DNA of 64,000 nucleotides, from NCBI RefSeq assembly GCF_003730275.1, contig NZ_QTTA01000022.1, positions 1-64,000 on the forward strand, given 5' to 3'. Made by a program: the position numbers and the translations under genes. This stretch comes from Brevundimonas halotolerans (GTDB taxonomy: Bacteria; Pseudomonadota; Alphaproteobacteria; Caulobacterales; Caulobacteraceae). Below the pieces are notes generated by a model that was given only the letters and a program-made list of their open reading frames with translations, made no database searches and had not been told where the DNA came from. Shown piece by piece: positions 1-8,121 of this stretch; position 1 is the stretch's first letter; each line of letters starts with the position of its first letter.

Positions 1-73
1 AGCCCGTCTCGATCCGCTCGGCCAACAAGGCTCGACCCGACGGCGTCAGACGGGCATTCTTGTGTACGTTCAT
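1..73 (-). mobile_element. IS481-family transposase, N-terminal fragment cut by window edge
   Basis: Read on the minus strand from an ATG at 73, the 24 codons present begin MNVHKNARLTPSGRALLAER. MNVHKNARLTP is the typical opening of IS481-family DDE transposases, whose N-terminus is a helix-turn-helix. The rest lies left of the window. Bases 74 to about 160 separate this start from the uppP stop and probably hold the terminal inverted repeat (a stretch around 128-153 looks like an IS481 end), but without the other end this is inference. Whether the transposase is intact cannot be judged. Confidence 0.75.
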
Positions 74-160
74 CCGGGGAACTCTTCGGTTGAGGTTGGT
101 GCTTCGCAACCCCAGCTTCTCAGCCCACCCCCGGGTGAACAACCTTCATAGCTTCGACAG

Positions 161-967
161 CTAGGCGCCGACGCCGAGCCCCAGCAGGATCAGACCGCCG
201 ACCCCCACCACGATCCGCCACCAGGCGAAGGGGGCGAAGCCGTGGCGGGAGACAAACTCGAGCAGCAGCTTGACCACGGCCAGCGCCGTCAGGAAGGCGG
301 TGACGAAGCCGATGGCGATCAGGCCCGCATCGCTGAAGTCGAGCCGCTCCCAGTTCTGCAGCAGGTCATAGGCCACCGCCGCCCCCATGGTCGGCAGGGC
401 GAGGAAGAAGCTGAACTCGGCAGCCGACCGTTTGTCCGTCCCCAGCAGGAGGCCACCGGCGATGGTGGCGCCCGACCGCGACACGCCGGGGATCATGGCC
501 AGACACTGGAACAGGCCGATGAGGAAATAGACCCGCAGGGGATAGCGGTCGGCCTCGAGATAGACGGGCACCTTCTTCATCCGGTCCAGCAGCAGCAGCA
601 GGAAGCCACCGACGATCAGGGCGACGCAGATCACGACCGGGGTTTCGAACAGCACCAGTTTGATGAAGTCATAGGCAAAGACGCCGATGACCACGGCGGG
701 CGCAAAGGCGACCAGCAGGCCGATCAGGAAGCGTCGGGCCTCTACGTCGAAGGGCCAGCGGGTGGCGAGGGTCCAAAGCCGTTTGAAATAGACACTGATG
801 ATGGCCAGCAAAGCGCCCAGCTGGATGACGATCTCGAACGTCTTGCCTGTGCTCTCGAAGCCGAGGAAATGGCCGAGCAGCAGCAGATGCCCCGTCGAGG
901 ACACCGGAATGAACTCGGTCAGTCCCTCGACCAGCCCCAGAATGATCGCCATCAGCCAGTCGGCCAT
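161..967 (-). CDS. uppP: Undecaprenyl-diphosphatase UppP/BacA
   Basis: Integral membrane phosphatase that converts undecaprenyl pyrophosphate to the monophosphate, recycling the lipid carrier of peptidoglycan and O-antigen synthesis; members of the family confer bacitracin tolerance. The 268-residue length is normal. Both family motifs are visible: [15 protein letters not shown] near residues 14-28 and [13 protein letters not shown] near residue 160, which supply the catalytic Glu, Ser, His and Arg. Several hydrophobic helices follow. It stands alone, and its stop codon lies directly against the putative end of the IS481 element to its left. Confidence 0.96.
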   Translation of the reverse strand: MADWLMAIILGLVEGLTEFIPVSSTGHLLLLGHFLGFESTGKTFEIVIQLGALLAIISVYFKRLWTLATRWPFDVEARRFLIGLLVAFAPAVVIGVFAYDFIKLVLFETPVVICVALIVGGFLLLLLDRMKKVPVYLEADRYPLRVYFLIGLFQCLAMIPGVSRSGATIAGGLLLGTDKRSAAEFSFFLALPTMGAAVAYDLLQNWERLDFSDAGLIAIGFVTAFLTALAVVKLLLEFVSRHGFAPFAWWRIVVGVGGLILLGLGVGA

Positions 968-1008
968 CGGATCCCCTTGTCGGATGTCAGTGGCCCGGCA
1001 GGGTTATG

Positions 1009-2169
1009 TCAGTTGGCGCCGGGTGTCGGCCCCACATAGCGCAGTCGGGTGCGAATAGGCGAGCCGCCAATCGCCTGATCCAGCACATGTCCCATCAATC
1101 CGGTCAGCCGCCCGAGCATCAGCAGGTCGACGGCCCCCTCGCGCGGCAGGTCGAGACGGCGGGCCAGCAGCGCCAGGGCCAGCGGCAGGCCGGGCGCAAG
1201 GCCGCGGGCCTCGCCATCCCGCCACACAGCCTCGAGATCGGGTGGCAGGCGAGCGGCCTCGATCAGGGCGCGGGCGCGGATTTCGTCCGTGTCCGGAGAA
1301 TTGGGATCAATGAAACCGGGAGCGGTACCGGTTTCCTCCAGCGCCCGTGACAGGGCCAGGCCCGGATTGCGTCGCGCCTGAACGACCCAAGAGGAGACGA
1401 TATGGGTCTGCTTCATGACCGGGGACCCCATCAGGGCCGTGATCCCGGCCAGGGCAGCTCCGGCCAGCGGCGCCCCCGACTGGGCGGTCGTGCGGGCAGC
1501 GAGGATCGGCGGCAGGGCCAGATCATCCGCACACAGAACAAGAGCGCGCCGGATCAGATCGGCATCTCGCTCGATCAGCTTCCAGCCTCGTGCAAGACGC
1601 TGGTGAAACAACAGGCGGGGGCCTGATCCCGCTGCCGCATCGATGACCTCATTGAGGATGTCAGCGGCCTCGGCGCGCAGGGTGTCGGCATCGCGGCCGG
1701 GCAGCGGCGGGTCCTCGGCCGCCCGCCTTGCCAAACAGGCGCAGGTCTTGAGCCGTATGGACGCGCCGGTGACCGCATCGACGCGGGGCTTGAGCCCCAT
1801 CAGCGGCTGGGCGGACTTGAGCCCCCACAGGCGACGGGCGACATCTTCCAGAGTGGCCTGGGCCGACAGCTGGGCGACGTCGAGACCCGCATAGCAAAGC
1901 CGACCGTCGATCCGGGTGGACAGGGTCGAGAAGATTTCGGCCTCGCCCCGCCCTGCAGCTCCGCGGCTTAGAACCGCAGGCGTGGCGGCGCGGTCGCCGG
2001 TCTCGAGGCGCTCAATATCGCTTTCGGCATACAGGCTGCGGCGCGGATCGGTCGGGTCCGGGCGGGCCGCGATCCGGCCACGGCTGACGTAGGCGTAGAG
2101 CGTCTGGGTCTTGACCCCCAGTCGCTTCAGGGCCTCGCTGCGCCCGATCCAGCCGTGTCCTGCGTCCAT
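1009..2169 (-). CDS. HTH-citrate synthase fold fusion, probable pseudoenzyme regulator
   Basis: 386 residues. Residues 6-56 form a MerR/excisionase-type helix-turn-helix (ALKRLGVKTQTLYAYVSRGR, then a DPRRSLYAESDIERL wing). Residues about 78-386 align with citrate synthase, including the C-terminal LGRLTGLMGHVLDQ and RTRLRYVGP blocks. HTH-citrate synthase fusions are known in proteobacteria, but here all three catalytic histidine positions appear replaced: ADHE is ADDL (Asp216), GPLHGG is GSPVMK (Val251), and GFGHP is GFIDP (Asp288). I infer a catalytically dead sensor-type DNA-binding protein rather than a TCA-cycle enzyme. The ligand could be a CoA ester or a dicarboxylate; the sequence does not say. 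No operon partner is obvious. Confidence 0.8.
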   Translation of the reverse strand: MDAGHGWIGRSEALKRLGVKTQTLYAYVSRGRIAARPDPTDPRRSLYAESDIERLETGDRAATPAVLSRGAAGRGEAEIFSTLSTRIDGRLCYAGLDVAQLSAQATLEDVARRLWGLKSAQPLMGLKPRVDAVTGASIRLKTCACLARRAAEDPPLPGRDADTLRAEAADILNEVIDAAAGSGPRLLFHQRLARGWKLIERDADLIRRALVLCADDLALPPILAARTTAQSGAPLAGAALAGITALMGSPVMKQTHIVSSWVVQARRNPGLALSRALEETGTAPGFIDPNSPDTDEIRARALIEAARLPPDLEAVWRDGEARGLAPGLPLALALLARRLDLPREGAVDLLMLGRLTGLMGHVLDQAIGGSPIRTRLRYVGPTPGAN

Positions 2170-2280
2170 GCCCGCCCCGTGCAGAAACTCGTGAGAATGC
2201 CACCCAATCCCCAGTCTGGGACCATTTCATGACACAGCGGTGTCTGGGCCGCGCCGGGGGCCATTGGCAAGCCCGCGCGG

Positions 2281-2958
2281 ATGGGCGACAAGCCCGCCAT
2301 GACGACGCCCCCCTCCTCGCAATTCGGCCAGAGCCTGACCGGGACATGGGCCGTCTGGGCGCTGGTCATGGGGATTGTCGCCCTGAAAGTCTTTGCCGCG
2401 CGGGCGACAGGCTCGGTCGGGGCGCTGACGGCGCTGACCGACAGCATCATGGACCTGCTGGCCCTCGGCCTTGTGGCGGGTGCGGGCCGGACGATGCAGA
2501 CCCTCGCCTCCGACGCCCGCATCCGGCGGCTGAAGGGCAGTATGGTGATGGCCGCCGGGGCCTTTATGGCGCTGGTCTGCCTCGCGCGCATCATCCAGCC
2601 GGTGCCGCTGTCGGGCGGGTTCTGGGGACCGGGGGCTGCGCTGGCCATCATCGGCCTGACGCTGGGACTGGCCTGGCTGCGCGGCCGGGCAGCCGCTGCG
2701 CGACCGTCCGGGGTGCGCGGCGAGGTGCGGGATCAGTCGATCGCCGAGCTGGCGGCGGCGGGGGTGCTGGCGCTGGGACTGGTGGCCGGGGTGCTGCTGG
2801 GGGCACCTGCGCTGGATGCTGCGGCGGGGCTGATCCTGGCGATCTGGATGGTCTGGGGCGGCTGGGCGCTGATCCGGACCGCCGATGACACCACCCACGC
2901 TGGAGCGCCGACGCTCGTCCCCGGCACGCCACCGGTGCGACGCGGCCCGTGGGGCTGA
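2281..2958 (+). CDS. Degenerate cation diffusion facilitator-like membrane protein
   Basis: 225 residues with about six hydrophobic segments and no C-terminal cytoplasmic metal-binding domain, so shorter than typical CDF exporters of about 300 residues. The TM2 metal site is recognisable as TALTDSIMDLLA (Asp54 and Asp58), matching the DxxxD of FieF-type transporters. The TM5 site, normally HxxxD, reads RDQSI (Arg150, Ile154) and so has lost both ligands. The start may instead be ATG 2299; neither has a strong Shine-Dalgarno. It could be a non-transporting homologue or carry another substrate. A complete CDF is present at 12080. Confidence 0.65.
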   Translation: MGDKPAMTTPPSSQFGQSLTGTWAVWALVMGIVALKVFAARATGSVGALTALTDSIMDLLALGLVAGAGRTMQTLASDARIRRLKGSMVMAAGAFMALVCLARIIQPVPLSGGFWGPGAALAIIGLTLGLAWLRGRAAAARPSGVRGEVRDQSIAELAAAGVLALGLVAGVLLGAPALDAAAGLILAIWMVWGGWALIRTADDTTHAGAPTLVPGTPPVRRGPWG

Positions 2959-3008
2959 CGGCGACGCGGTAAACGCGCGCTTAACGACCCTTGGGGCATG
3001 GAGGCCTC

Positions 3009-3680
3009 ATGGCCGACTCCGTCCTGCTTCATTTCGCCTTCGATCCGGGATCTCGATGCGCGCGTCTGGCCCTGGGCGAGGCGAAGATCGCCGTGCGCGA
3101 AACCCCGGTGAAGCCTTGGGAGGACGACTGCCCGCTGCACGGGTTGAACCCCTCGGGAATGCCGCCAGTGCTGAAGGTCGGCGATCTGGTGTTGTGCGAG
3201 AGCGCGGCCATTCTCGGCTGGGTCGATGACCAGACCGAAGGCAAGCTGCTGTTCACCCGCGACGACGCCGAGCGCGCCGAGACGCGCCGCCTGACCGGCT
3301 GGTTCGAGCGCAAATTCACCGATGAGGTTCAGGCCGTCCTGTTGCACGAGCGCATGGAAAAGCCACTGCTGCGGCTGGGCCCGCCCGAGGCCCGGGCGCT
3401 GCGCGCCGGGCGTGAGGCGCTGAAGGGGCATCTGGCCGAGCTGGAAGGTTTGACTCAGGGCCGCGACTGGCTGGCCGGACGCCGCCTGGGGCAGGCCGAT
3501 CTGGTCGCGGCGGCGCATCTGTCGGTGCTGGACTATTTCGGGGAGATCGCCTGGGCGACGTATCCGGCGCTCAAGGACTGGTATGTGCGGATGAAATGCC
3601 GTCCCTGTTTCCGGTCGCTGCTGGGCGACCGCCTGCCGGGTCAGCCGCCCGTTGCCCATTACGACGACCTCGACTTCTAG
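3009..3680 (+). CDS. Glutathione S-transferase family protein
   Basis: About 223 residues. The N-terminal half is a thioredoxin-fold GST domain: LLHFAFDPGSRCARLALGEA, then NPSGMPPVLKVGDLVLCESAAIL, which contains the cis-Pro and the glutathione-binding ES pair. An all-helical C-terminal domain follows (RDWLAGRRLGQADLVAAAHL). Such proteins conjugate or reduce substrates with glutathione in the cytosol; the substrate is unknown. I chose ATG 3009 because GGAGG lies four bases upstream; a TTG at 2991 is in frame but less likely. queG follows 24 bases downstream on the same strand. Confidence 0.88.
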   Translation: MADSVLLHFAFDPGSRCARLALGEAKIAVRETPVKPWEDDCPLHGLNPSGMPPVLKVGDLVLCESAAILGWVDDQTEGKLLFTRDDAERAETRRLTGWFERKFTDEVQAVLLHERMEKPLLRLGPPEARALRAGREALKGHLAELEGLTQGRDWLAGRRLGQADLVAAAHLSVLDYFGEIAWATYPALKDWYVRMKCRPCFRSLLGDRLPGQPPVAHYDDLDF

Positions 3681-3704
3681 GGCCGTTCGCGGCAAGGCGG
3701 GGCG

Positions 3705-4748
3705 ATGAACGCCCACAGCGACAGTCTGGTCGAGGAGATCCGCGCCCGCGCGAGCGCGCTGGGCTTTGACGCCTGCCAGCTGGCGTCGGCCGAGGCGCCC
3801 TGGTCCGCCGGTGATCATCTGGACCGCTTCGTCGAGGCCGGGCGGCATGGCGACATGGACTGGATCGAGACCACGCTGGACCGGCGGCGGCATCCGCAGG
3901 CCATGTGGGATCAGGCGCGGACCGCCATCGTGCTGGGCCTCAACTACGGGCCGGGCACCGATCCGCTGGTCGAGCTGGAAGACCCGTCGCGGGGCTATAT
4001 CTCCGTCTATGCGCGGGGCGATGACTATCACGAGCTGATCAAGGGGCGGCTGAAGACCCTGGCCGGTTTCATCGCGGCGAAGACCGGCGAGAACGTCAAG
4101 GTGTTCGTCGACACCGCCCCCCTGATGGAAAAGCCGCTGGCGCAGCGGGCCGGTCTGGGCTGGCAGGGCAAGCACACCAATCTGCTGTCGCGCCGGCATG
4201 GCAACTGGCTGTTCCTGGGCGTGATCCTGTCGGCGGCCGAGCTGCCGGTCGATGAGGCCGAGGACGAGCATTGCGGCATTTGCACCGCCTGTCTGGATGT
4301 TTGCCCGACGCAGGCCTTCCCGGCGCCGTTCCAGCTGGATGCGCGGCGCTGTCTGTCCTATCTGACCATCGAGTTCGCGGGGCCCTGGCCGGAGGAGTTC
4401 CGGACGGCGGCGGGCAGCCGCATCTATGGCTGTGACGATTGTCTGGCGGTCTGCCCGTGGAACAAGTTCGCCGAGACATCGCGCGAGGCGCGGCTGGCGG
4501 CGCGGGATGAAGCGGTCGCCCCGCCTCTGGCCGAGCTGGCGGCGCTGGACGATGCGGCGTTCCGGGCACGCTTTCGCAAGAGCCCGATCAAGCGGATCGG
4601 CCGTGACCGCTTTGTGCGGAATGTGCTGTACGCCATCGGCAACAGTGGTGACCCGGCGCTGCGGGACTCGGCGGAGAGGCTGGTGGCAGACCCCGATCCG
4701 GTTGTGGCGGATGCCGCCCGATGGGCCGTGGCAAAGCTTGAAGCGTGA
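3705..4748 (+). CDS. queG: Epoxyqueuosine reductase QueG
   Basis: 347 residues. Catalyses the last step of queuosine synthesis, reducing epoxyqueuosine to queuosine in tRNAs with GUN anticodons, using cobalamin and two [4Fe-4S] clusters. The ferredoxin-like cysteine clusters are visible as CGICTACLDVCPTQAF and YGCDDCLAVCPWNKFA, and the N-terminal half has the QueG Asp-containing cobalamin domain. The C-terminus has HEAT-like residues (RFVRNVLYAIGNSGDPAL). Probably cotranscribed with the GST gene. It converges on the FKBP gene with a 6-base gap. Confidence 0.95.
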   Translation: MNAHSDSLVEEIRARASALGFDACQLASAEAPWSAGDHLDRFVEAGRHGDMDWIETTLDRRRHPQAMWDQARTAIVLGLNYGPGTDPLVELEDPSRGYISVYARGDDYHELIKGRLKTLAGFIAAKTGENVKVFVDTAPLMEKPLAQRAGLGWQGKHTNLLSRRHGNWLFLGVILSAAELPVDEAEDEHCGICTACLDVCPTQAFPAPFQLDARRCLSYLTIEFAGPWPEEFRTAAGSRIYGCDDCLAVCPWNKFAETSREARLAARDEAVAPPLAELAALDDAAFRARFRKSPIKRIGRDRFVRNVLYAIGNSGDPALRDSAERLVADPDPVVADAARWAVAKLEA

Positions 4749-4754
4749 CCCGGA

Positions 4755-5291
4755 TCAGCCCGTGGCCTGGCCCACGCCGCGATGGCCGCCGGGCGCCGGA
4801 GCGACGGCCAGCAGCTTGATGCGGAACACCAGCACCGAATTGCCGGGGATGGCCGGGGGACGCCCCTCCTCGCCATAGCCGAGGGCGGGCGGGACATAGA
4901 GCATCCATTCGTCGCCGGGGCGCATCATCTGCAGGGCTTCGGTCCAGCCGGGGACGAGACCCTGAGGCGACATTACCGCCGGCGCGCCGCGCTGATACGA
5001 GCTGTCAAAGACGGTGCCGTTGGTCAGGCTGCCCTCATATTCGACGCGCACGAGGTCGTTGGAATCTGGCTGGACGCCATCGGCGGGGCCCGAGGCTATC
5101 ACCTTGTACTGAAGGCCGCTTTCGGTGGTCTGGATGCCTTCCGCGCGGGCGTTGGACGTCAGGAAATACGCGGCGGCCTCGGCCCGGGCTGCGCTGTCGG
5201 CGGACGGGTCCGCGTCGCTGCCCCCGCAGGCGGACAGCAGCAGAAGGCCTGCACATGCCGCGCCTGCGGCCCTACCCCATGCGAAGTTCAT
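4755..5291 (-). CDS. FKBP-type peptidyl-prolyl isomerase, lipoprotein
   Basis: 178 residues. The N-terminus (about 20 residues ending LLLLSACGG) is a lipoprotein signal with Cys at the lipobox. The C-terminal FKBP domain is clear: LVRVEYEGSLTNGTVFDSSY, GLVPGWTEALQMMRPGDEW, and YGEEGRPPAIPGNSVLVFRI. It should assist proline isomerisation of envelope proteins in the periplasm, anchored to a membrane. I chose ATG 5291; it overlaps the 3' end of ilvA by 20 bases, so the two are probably translationally coupled although functionally unrelated. Confidence 0.92.
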   Translation of the reverse strand: MNFAWGRAAGAACAGLLLLSACGGSDADPSADSAARAEAAAYFLTSNARAEGIQTTESGLQYKVIASGPADGVQPDSNDLVRVEYEGSLTNGTVFDSSYQRGAPAVMSPQGLVPGWTEALQMMRPGDEWMLYVPPALGYGEEGRPPAIPGNSVLVFRIKLLAVAPAPGGHRGVGQATG

Positions 5292-6474
5292 AACCCTTGT
5301 CCCCCAGAGCCTTGCCGATCTCGTCGGCATGCGCCGAGTCGCGGGTTTCCACCATGATGTCGAACTCGGCCCCCTTGGCCGGCACGTCAAGCGCCAGACG
5401 GTTGTGGACCACGTCGATGATATTGCCGCCGAGGCCGCCGATCACGGCGGCCATGGCCGACAGCATGCCCGGGCGGTCGTCGCCCAGAATGCGATAGACG
5501 ATCAGCCGCCGCTCGCGCACCATTTCGCGGTTCAGCACCACGGCCAGCATGCGCGCGTCGATATTGCCCCCGCATAGGACCAGCCCCACCTTGCGGCCCC
5601 TGAAGCGGTCCGGATGGGCCAGCAGGGCGGCGAGCCCCCCCGCACCCGCGCCCTCGGCCACGGTTTTCTCGAGCGTGGCGTAAAAGGCGACGGCCTTTTC
5701 GAAATCGGCCTCCTCGCAGACGAAGATTTCTTTCACCAGCGGATCGGCGAGGGCGAAGGGGATGTCGCCAACGGCCTTGATGGCGATGCCCTCGGCGATG
5801 GTTGCCCCGCCGCATCTGGGCGTTTCGCCCCGGCGGCGGGCGCTGAAGGACGGATACATGGCCGCCTCGACGCCATGAACATTCAGCTCGGGCTTGGTGG
5901 CCTTGGCGGCGATGGAACAGCCGGCGATCAGGCCGCCACCGCCGATCGGGATCAGCATGTCCTCGAGATCGGGGGCGTCCTCGAGGAACTCCATGGCGCA
6001 GACGCCCTGCCCCGCGACGATGCCTTTGTCGTCAAAGGCCGAGATGAAGACGAAGCCCTCCTCGTCCCGCAGGCGGTGGGCCTCGGCGGTCGAGCCGGTG
6101 AAGTCCGCGCCCTCGATCACGACCGTCGCACCATGGCGGCGGGTGCCGTCGATTTTCACAAAGGGCGTGCCCTCGGGCATGACAATGGTGACCGGCACGC
6201 CGAGCCGTCCACCGTGATAGGCCAGCGCCTGGGCGTGGTTGCCGGCCGAGGCGGCGACGACGCCGCGCTTGCGCTCGTCCGCATCCAGCAGCAGCAGCCG
6301 GTTGAGGGCGCCGCGCTCCTTGAAGCTGCCGGTGAAGTGCAGATTGTCGAACTTGACCCAGACCTCGGCCCCGGTCAGTTCCGACAGACGACGTGAGTGG
6401 CGTGTGGGGGTGTGGTCGACCTGGCCATGGATGCGCTCACGCGCGGCCTGGATATCGGAAAAGGTGACGGTCAT
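5272..6474 (-). CDS. ilvA: Threonine ammonia-lyase (PLP-dependent) with ACT domain
   Basis: 400 residues from ATG 6474. Deaminates threonine to 2-oxobutyrate, the entry to isoleucine synthesis. The PLP lysine is in FTGSFKERGALN near residue 50; the glycine loop is IPIGGGGLIAG. The last 75 residues form one ACT domain (YRILGDDRPGMLSAMAAV, then GNIIDVVHNR), as in the shorter IlvA/TdcB-with-ACT proteins, so allosteric control by an amino acid is likely. The serine/threonine substrate choice cannot be fixed by eye. The FKBP gene overlaps its end. Confidence 0.92.
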   Translation of the reverse strand: MTVTFSDIQAARERIHGQVDHTPTRHSRRLSELTGAEVWVKFDNLHFTGSFKERGALNRLLLLDADERKRGVVAASAGNHAQALAYHGGRLGVPVTIVMPEGTPFVKIDGTRRHGATVVIEGADFTGSTAEAHRLRDEEGFVFISAFDDKGIVAGQGVCAMEFLEDAPDLEDMLIPIGGGGLIAGCSIAAKATKPELNVHGVEAAMYPSFSARRRGETPRCGGATIAEGIAIKAVGDIPFALADPLVKEIFVCEEADFEKAVAFYATLEKTVAEGAGAGGLAALLAHPDRFRGRKVGLVLCGGNIDARMLAVVLNREMVRERRLIVYRILGDDRPGMLSAMAAVIGGLGGNIIDVVHNRLALDVPAKGAEFDIMVETRDSAHADEIGKALGDKGYELRMG

Positions 6475-6652
6475 CCGGGGTACGGGTCCCAAAGCGTTCC
6501 TGCCGCGTAGATCACGGTCTTCAGCCGCCGCTTGTGGACCAGAGGCGTATTGCTCGCAACCTTGACCTTATGGCTTGCGTTAGGCGTCATGGCGGTGACG
6601 TCGATCCGGGCCTATGATCGGCGACACGCGTTCCGGAGGAAGAAACCTGACC

Positions 6653-7177
6653 ATGCCCATTTCACTGCGAACCCTGACCCTGACGTCCCTGACGGCCGCT
6701 GCTCTGGCGGCCACTGCCGCCTGCGCGCCCACCACCGGACCGGCACCGAGACCGATGGTCGAATCGACTGCGTTCAACGCCGCTGACTTTGCCTGGTCAG
6801 GCGTGAACGGAACCGGAAGCGTCAACGGCCGGATCGATTATTCGCGGAATGGCAACCGCTACACCTGCACCGGCTCGGTCGCCCTGACGCCGGTGACACC
6901 CTATACCCGCGCCCGGTTCCGCAACCTGTACGGCTCGACCGAGAAGGCCGCCTTGCCCGAATCGGTGGTGCGCGCCCGCACCGTGCCCGACCCCAATGCC
7001 GACTACCGGTCGTATGTGCGATCCTCGACCTGTGCGGACAACCGGTTCCTGTTCAGCGGCCTGCCCGCCGGGGAATGGTTCGTCATCGCGCCGGTCAGCG
7101 CCGGTGGCGAAGAGCGGGTGGTCATGATGCAACGGATCCGGACCCGCGACGGCGCGCGCGTGGACGTCACCCTCTAG
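6653..7177 (+). CDS. Exported protein of unknown function, possible lipoprotein
   Basis: 174 residues from ATG 6653, with GGAGGA at 6635-6640 (12 bases away, somewhat long). The N-terminus is a signal peptide (LTSLTAAALAATAACAPTT) with a plausible but weak lipobox TAAC. The mature part is soluble and contains DYRSYVRSSTCADNRFLFSGLPAGEWFVIAPVSA, resembling a carboxypeptidase-regulatory-like or transthyretin-like beta sandwich, but I do not recognise a family. The BA14K-like gene follows 15 bases downstream, so both may be envelope proteins of one transcript. Confidence 0.75.
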   Translation: MPISLRTLTLTSLTAAALAATAACAPTTGPAPRPMVESTAFNAADFAWSGVNGTGSVNGRIDYSRNGNRYTCTGSVALTPVTPYTRARFRNLYGSTEKAALPESVVRARTVPDPNADYRSYVRSSTCADNRFLFSGLPAGEWFVIAPVSAGGEERVVMMQRIRTRDGARVDVTL

Positions 7178-7192
7178 AGAATGGAGTTCACC

Positions 7193-7807
7193 ATGGCCGA
7201 CCTGTCGAAGCGTGTCGTAACGATGATCGCCGCGGGGGCCGTGCTGGGCCTTGGCGCCACCGCCGCCGAGGCCCAGAGCCGCTATGACGGTCGCTACAGC
7301 TATGGCTACGAAAGCCAGACCCGTTATGAGGGCGGCTATCGCTCCGAGCACCGCAGCAGCGGATATTCCGACTGGAGTGTCGCGGCTCAGCGCGACCGGC
7401 CCGGCGACTATCGGTGCGACGCTTTCTGGGACGCCAACCGCTCCGACTGCGACGCGCGCTGGCGCGACCAGCGACACCGGACGTCCTACGGCTCGGGCGG
7501 CTATGGCTATGACCGGGGCTATCGCGACCACGACCGGCGCTATGACCGGGGCGGCTATGGTTACGGCGGGCCCCAGCCCTACTATGGCTCGAGCTATCGG
7601 CACCCGCCCGCCTATGGTCAGGGCGGCGCCACCCCCTATTACGGCGCCCATGGGCGACCCGATCTGGTCTATCCGGGGTCAGGTTCGGCCTATGGCGGCG
7701 GGCGCGATGCGCGCCGCGTTGAATGGTGCCGCCGCACCTACCGATCCTATGATCCGCGTACGGGATATTACCGCGCCTATAGCGGTCGCCTGATATATTG
7801 CGGCTGA
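7193..7807 (+). CDS. Secreted Tyr/Gly-rich protein with BA14K-like C-terminus
   Basis: 204 residues from ATG 7193, chosen because GGAG sits six bases upstream. The signal peptide ends near ATAAEAQ. The mature protein is a low-complexity run of Gly, Tyr, Arg and Asp (GYGYDRGYRDHDRRYDRGG and similar). The last 30 residues, VEWCRRTYRSYDPRTGYYRA followed by GRLIYCG, match the BA14K-like domain, a family of alphaproteobacterial envelope proteins first noted as Brucella immunoreactive proteins. The two terminal cysteines probably form a disulphide. Molecular role unknown. Confidence 0.82.
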   Translation: MADLSKRVVTMIAAGAVLGLGATAAEAQSRYDGRYSYGYESQTRYEGGYRSEHRSSGYSDWSVAAQRDRPGDYRCDAFWDANRSDCDARWRDQRHRTSYGSGGYGYDRGYRDHDRRYDRGGYGYGGPQPYYGSSYRHPPAYGQGGATPYYGAHGRPDLVYPGSGSAYGGGRDARRVEWCRRTYRSYDPRTGYYRAYSGRLIYCG

Positions 7808-7907
7808 TCCCGAGATAAACCGCCGTTCGCCATGCTTTGGCCCCAGCCGGAGGGGCACAGAGGGCGCGCGTCCATCAGGATGCGGGGTTCGGTAAGGGAG
7901 CGCGTCC

Positions 7908-8099
7908 ATGTCCCGACACAATATCACCGGTTCGGAAGCGTTTGATCGTCGTCCGTTCGTCTATATCCGCTCGGTATCGAGCGGGGGCTTGCGGCGCAGG
8001 CGCGCGCGGCTGGCGCTGGGCTTCGTGCTGGGCGTGATCGTCGCCCTGGCCATCGTCACCGTCGGCCTGCTGATGATCTTCATGCCGCCGCCGGCCTGA
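7908..8099 (+). CDS. Small single-pass membrane protein
   Basis: 63 residues. A basic patch (GGLRRRRAR) precedes one hydrophobic helix (LALGFVLGVIVALAIVTVGL), and the chain ends at MPPPA. A purine-rich GGGAG lies about nine bases before the ATG. The topology by positive-inside rule would place the N-terminus in the cytoplasm. I recognise no family. Codon usage is GC-rich like the surroundings, so I think it is expressed. Confidence 0.6.
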   Translation: MSRHNITGSEAFDRRPFVYIRSVSSGGLRRRRARLALGFVLGVIVALAIVTVGLLMIFMPPPA

Positions 8100-8121
8100 T
8101 ATCGGTCGGCCTGACACACGG

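Noticed and set aside
2733..4271. A 512-codon minus-strand frame across three plus-strand genes
   Set aside because: Crosses the CDF-like, GST and queG genes, each better supported; no recognisable domain.
6550..6640. Sigma-70 promoter with TTGACC before the exported protein at 6653
   Set aside because: A TTGACC is present but no acceptable -10 element lies 16-18 bases downstream.
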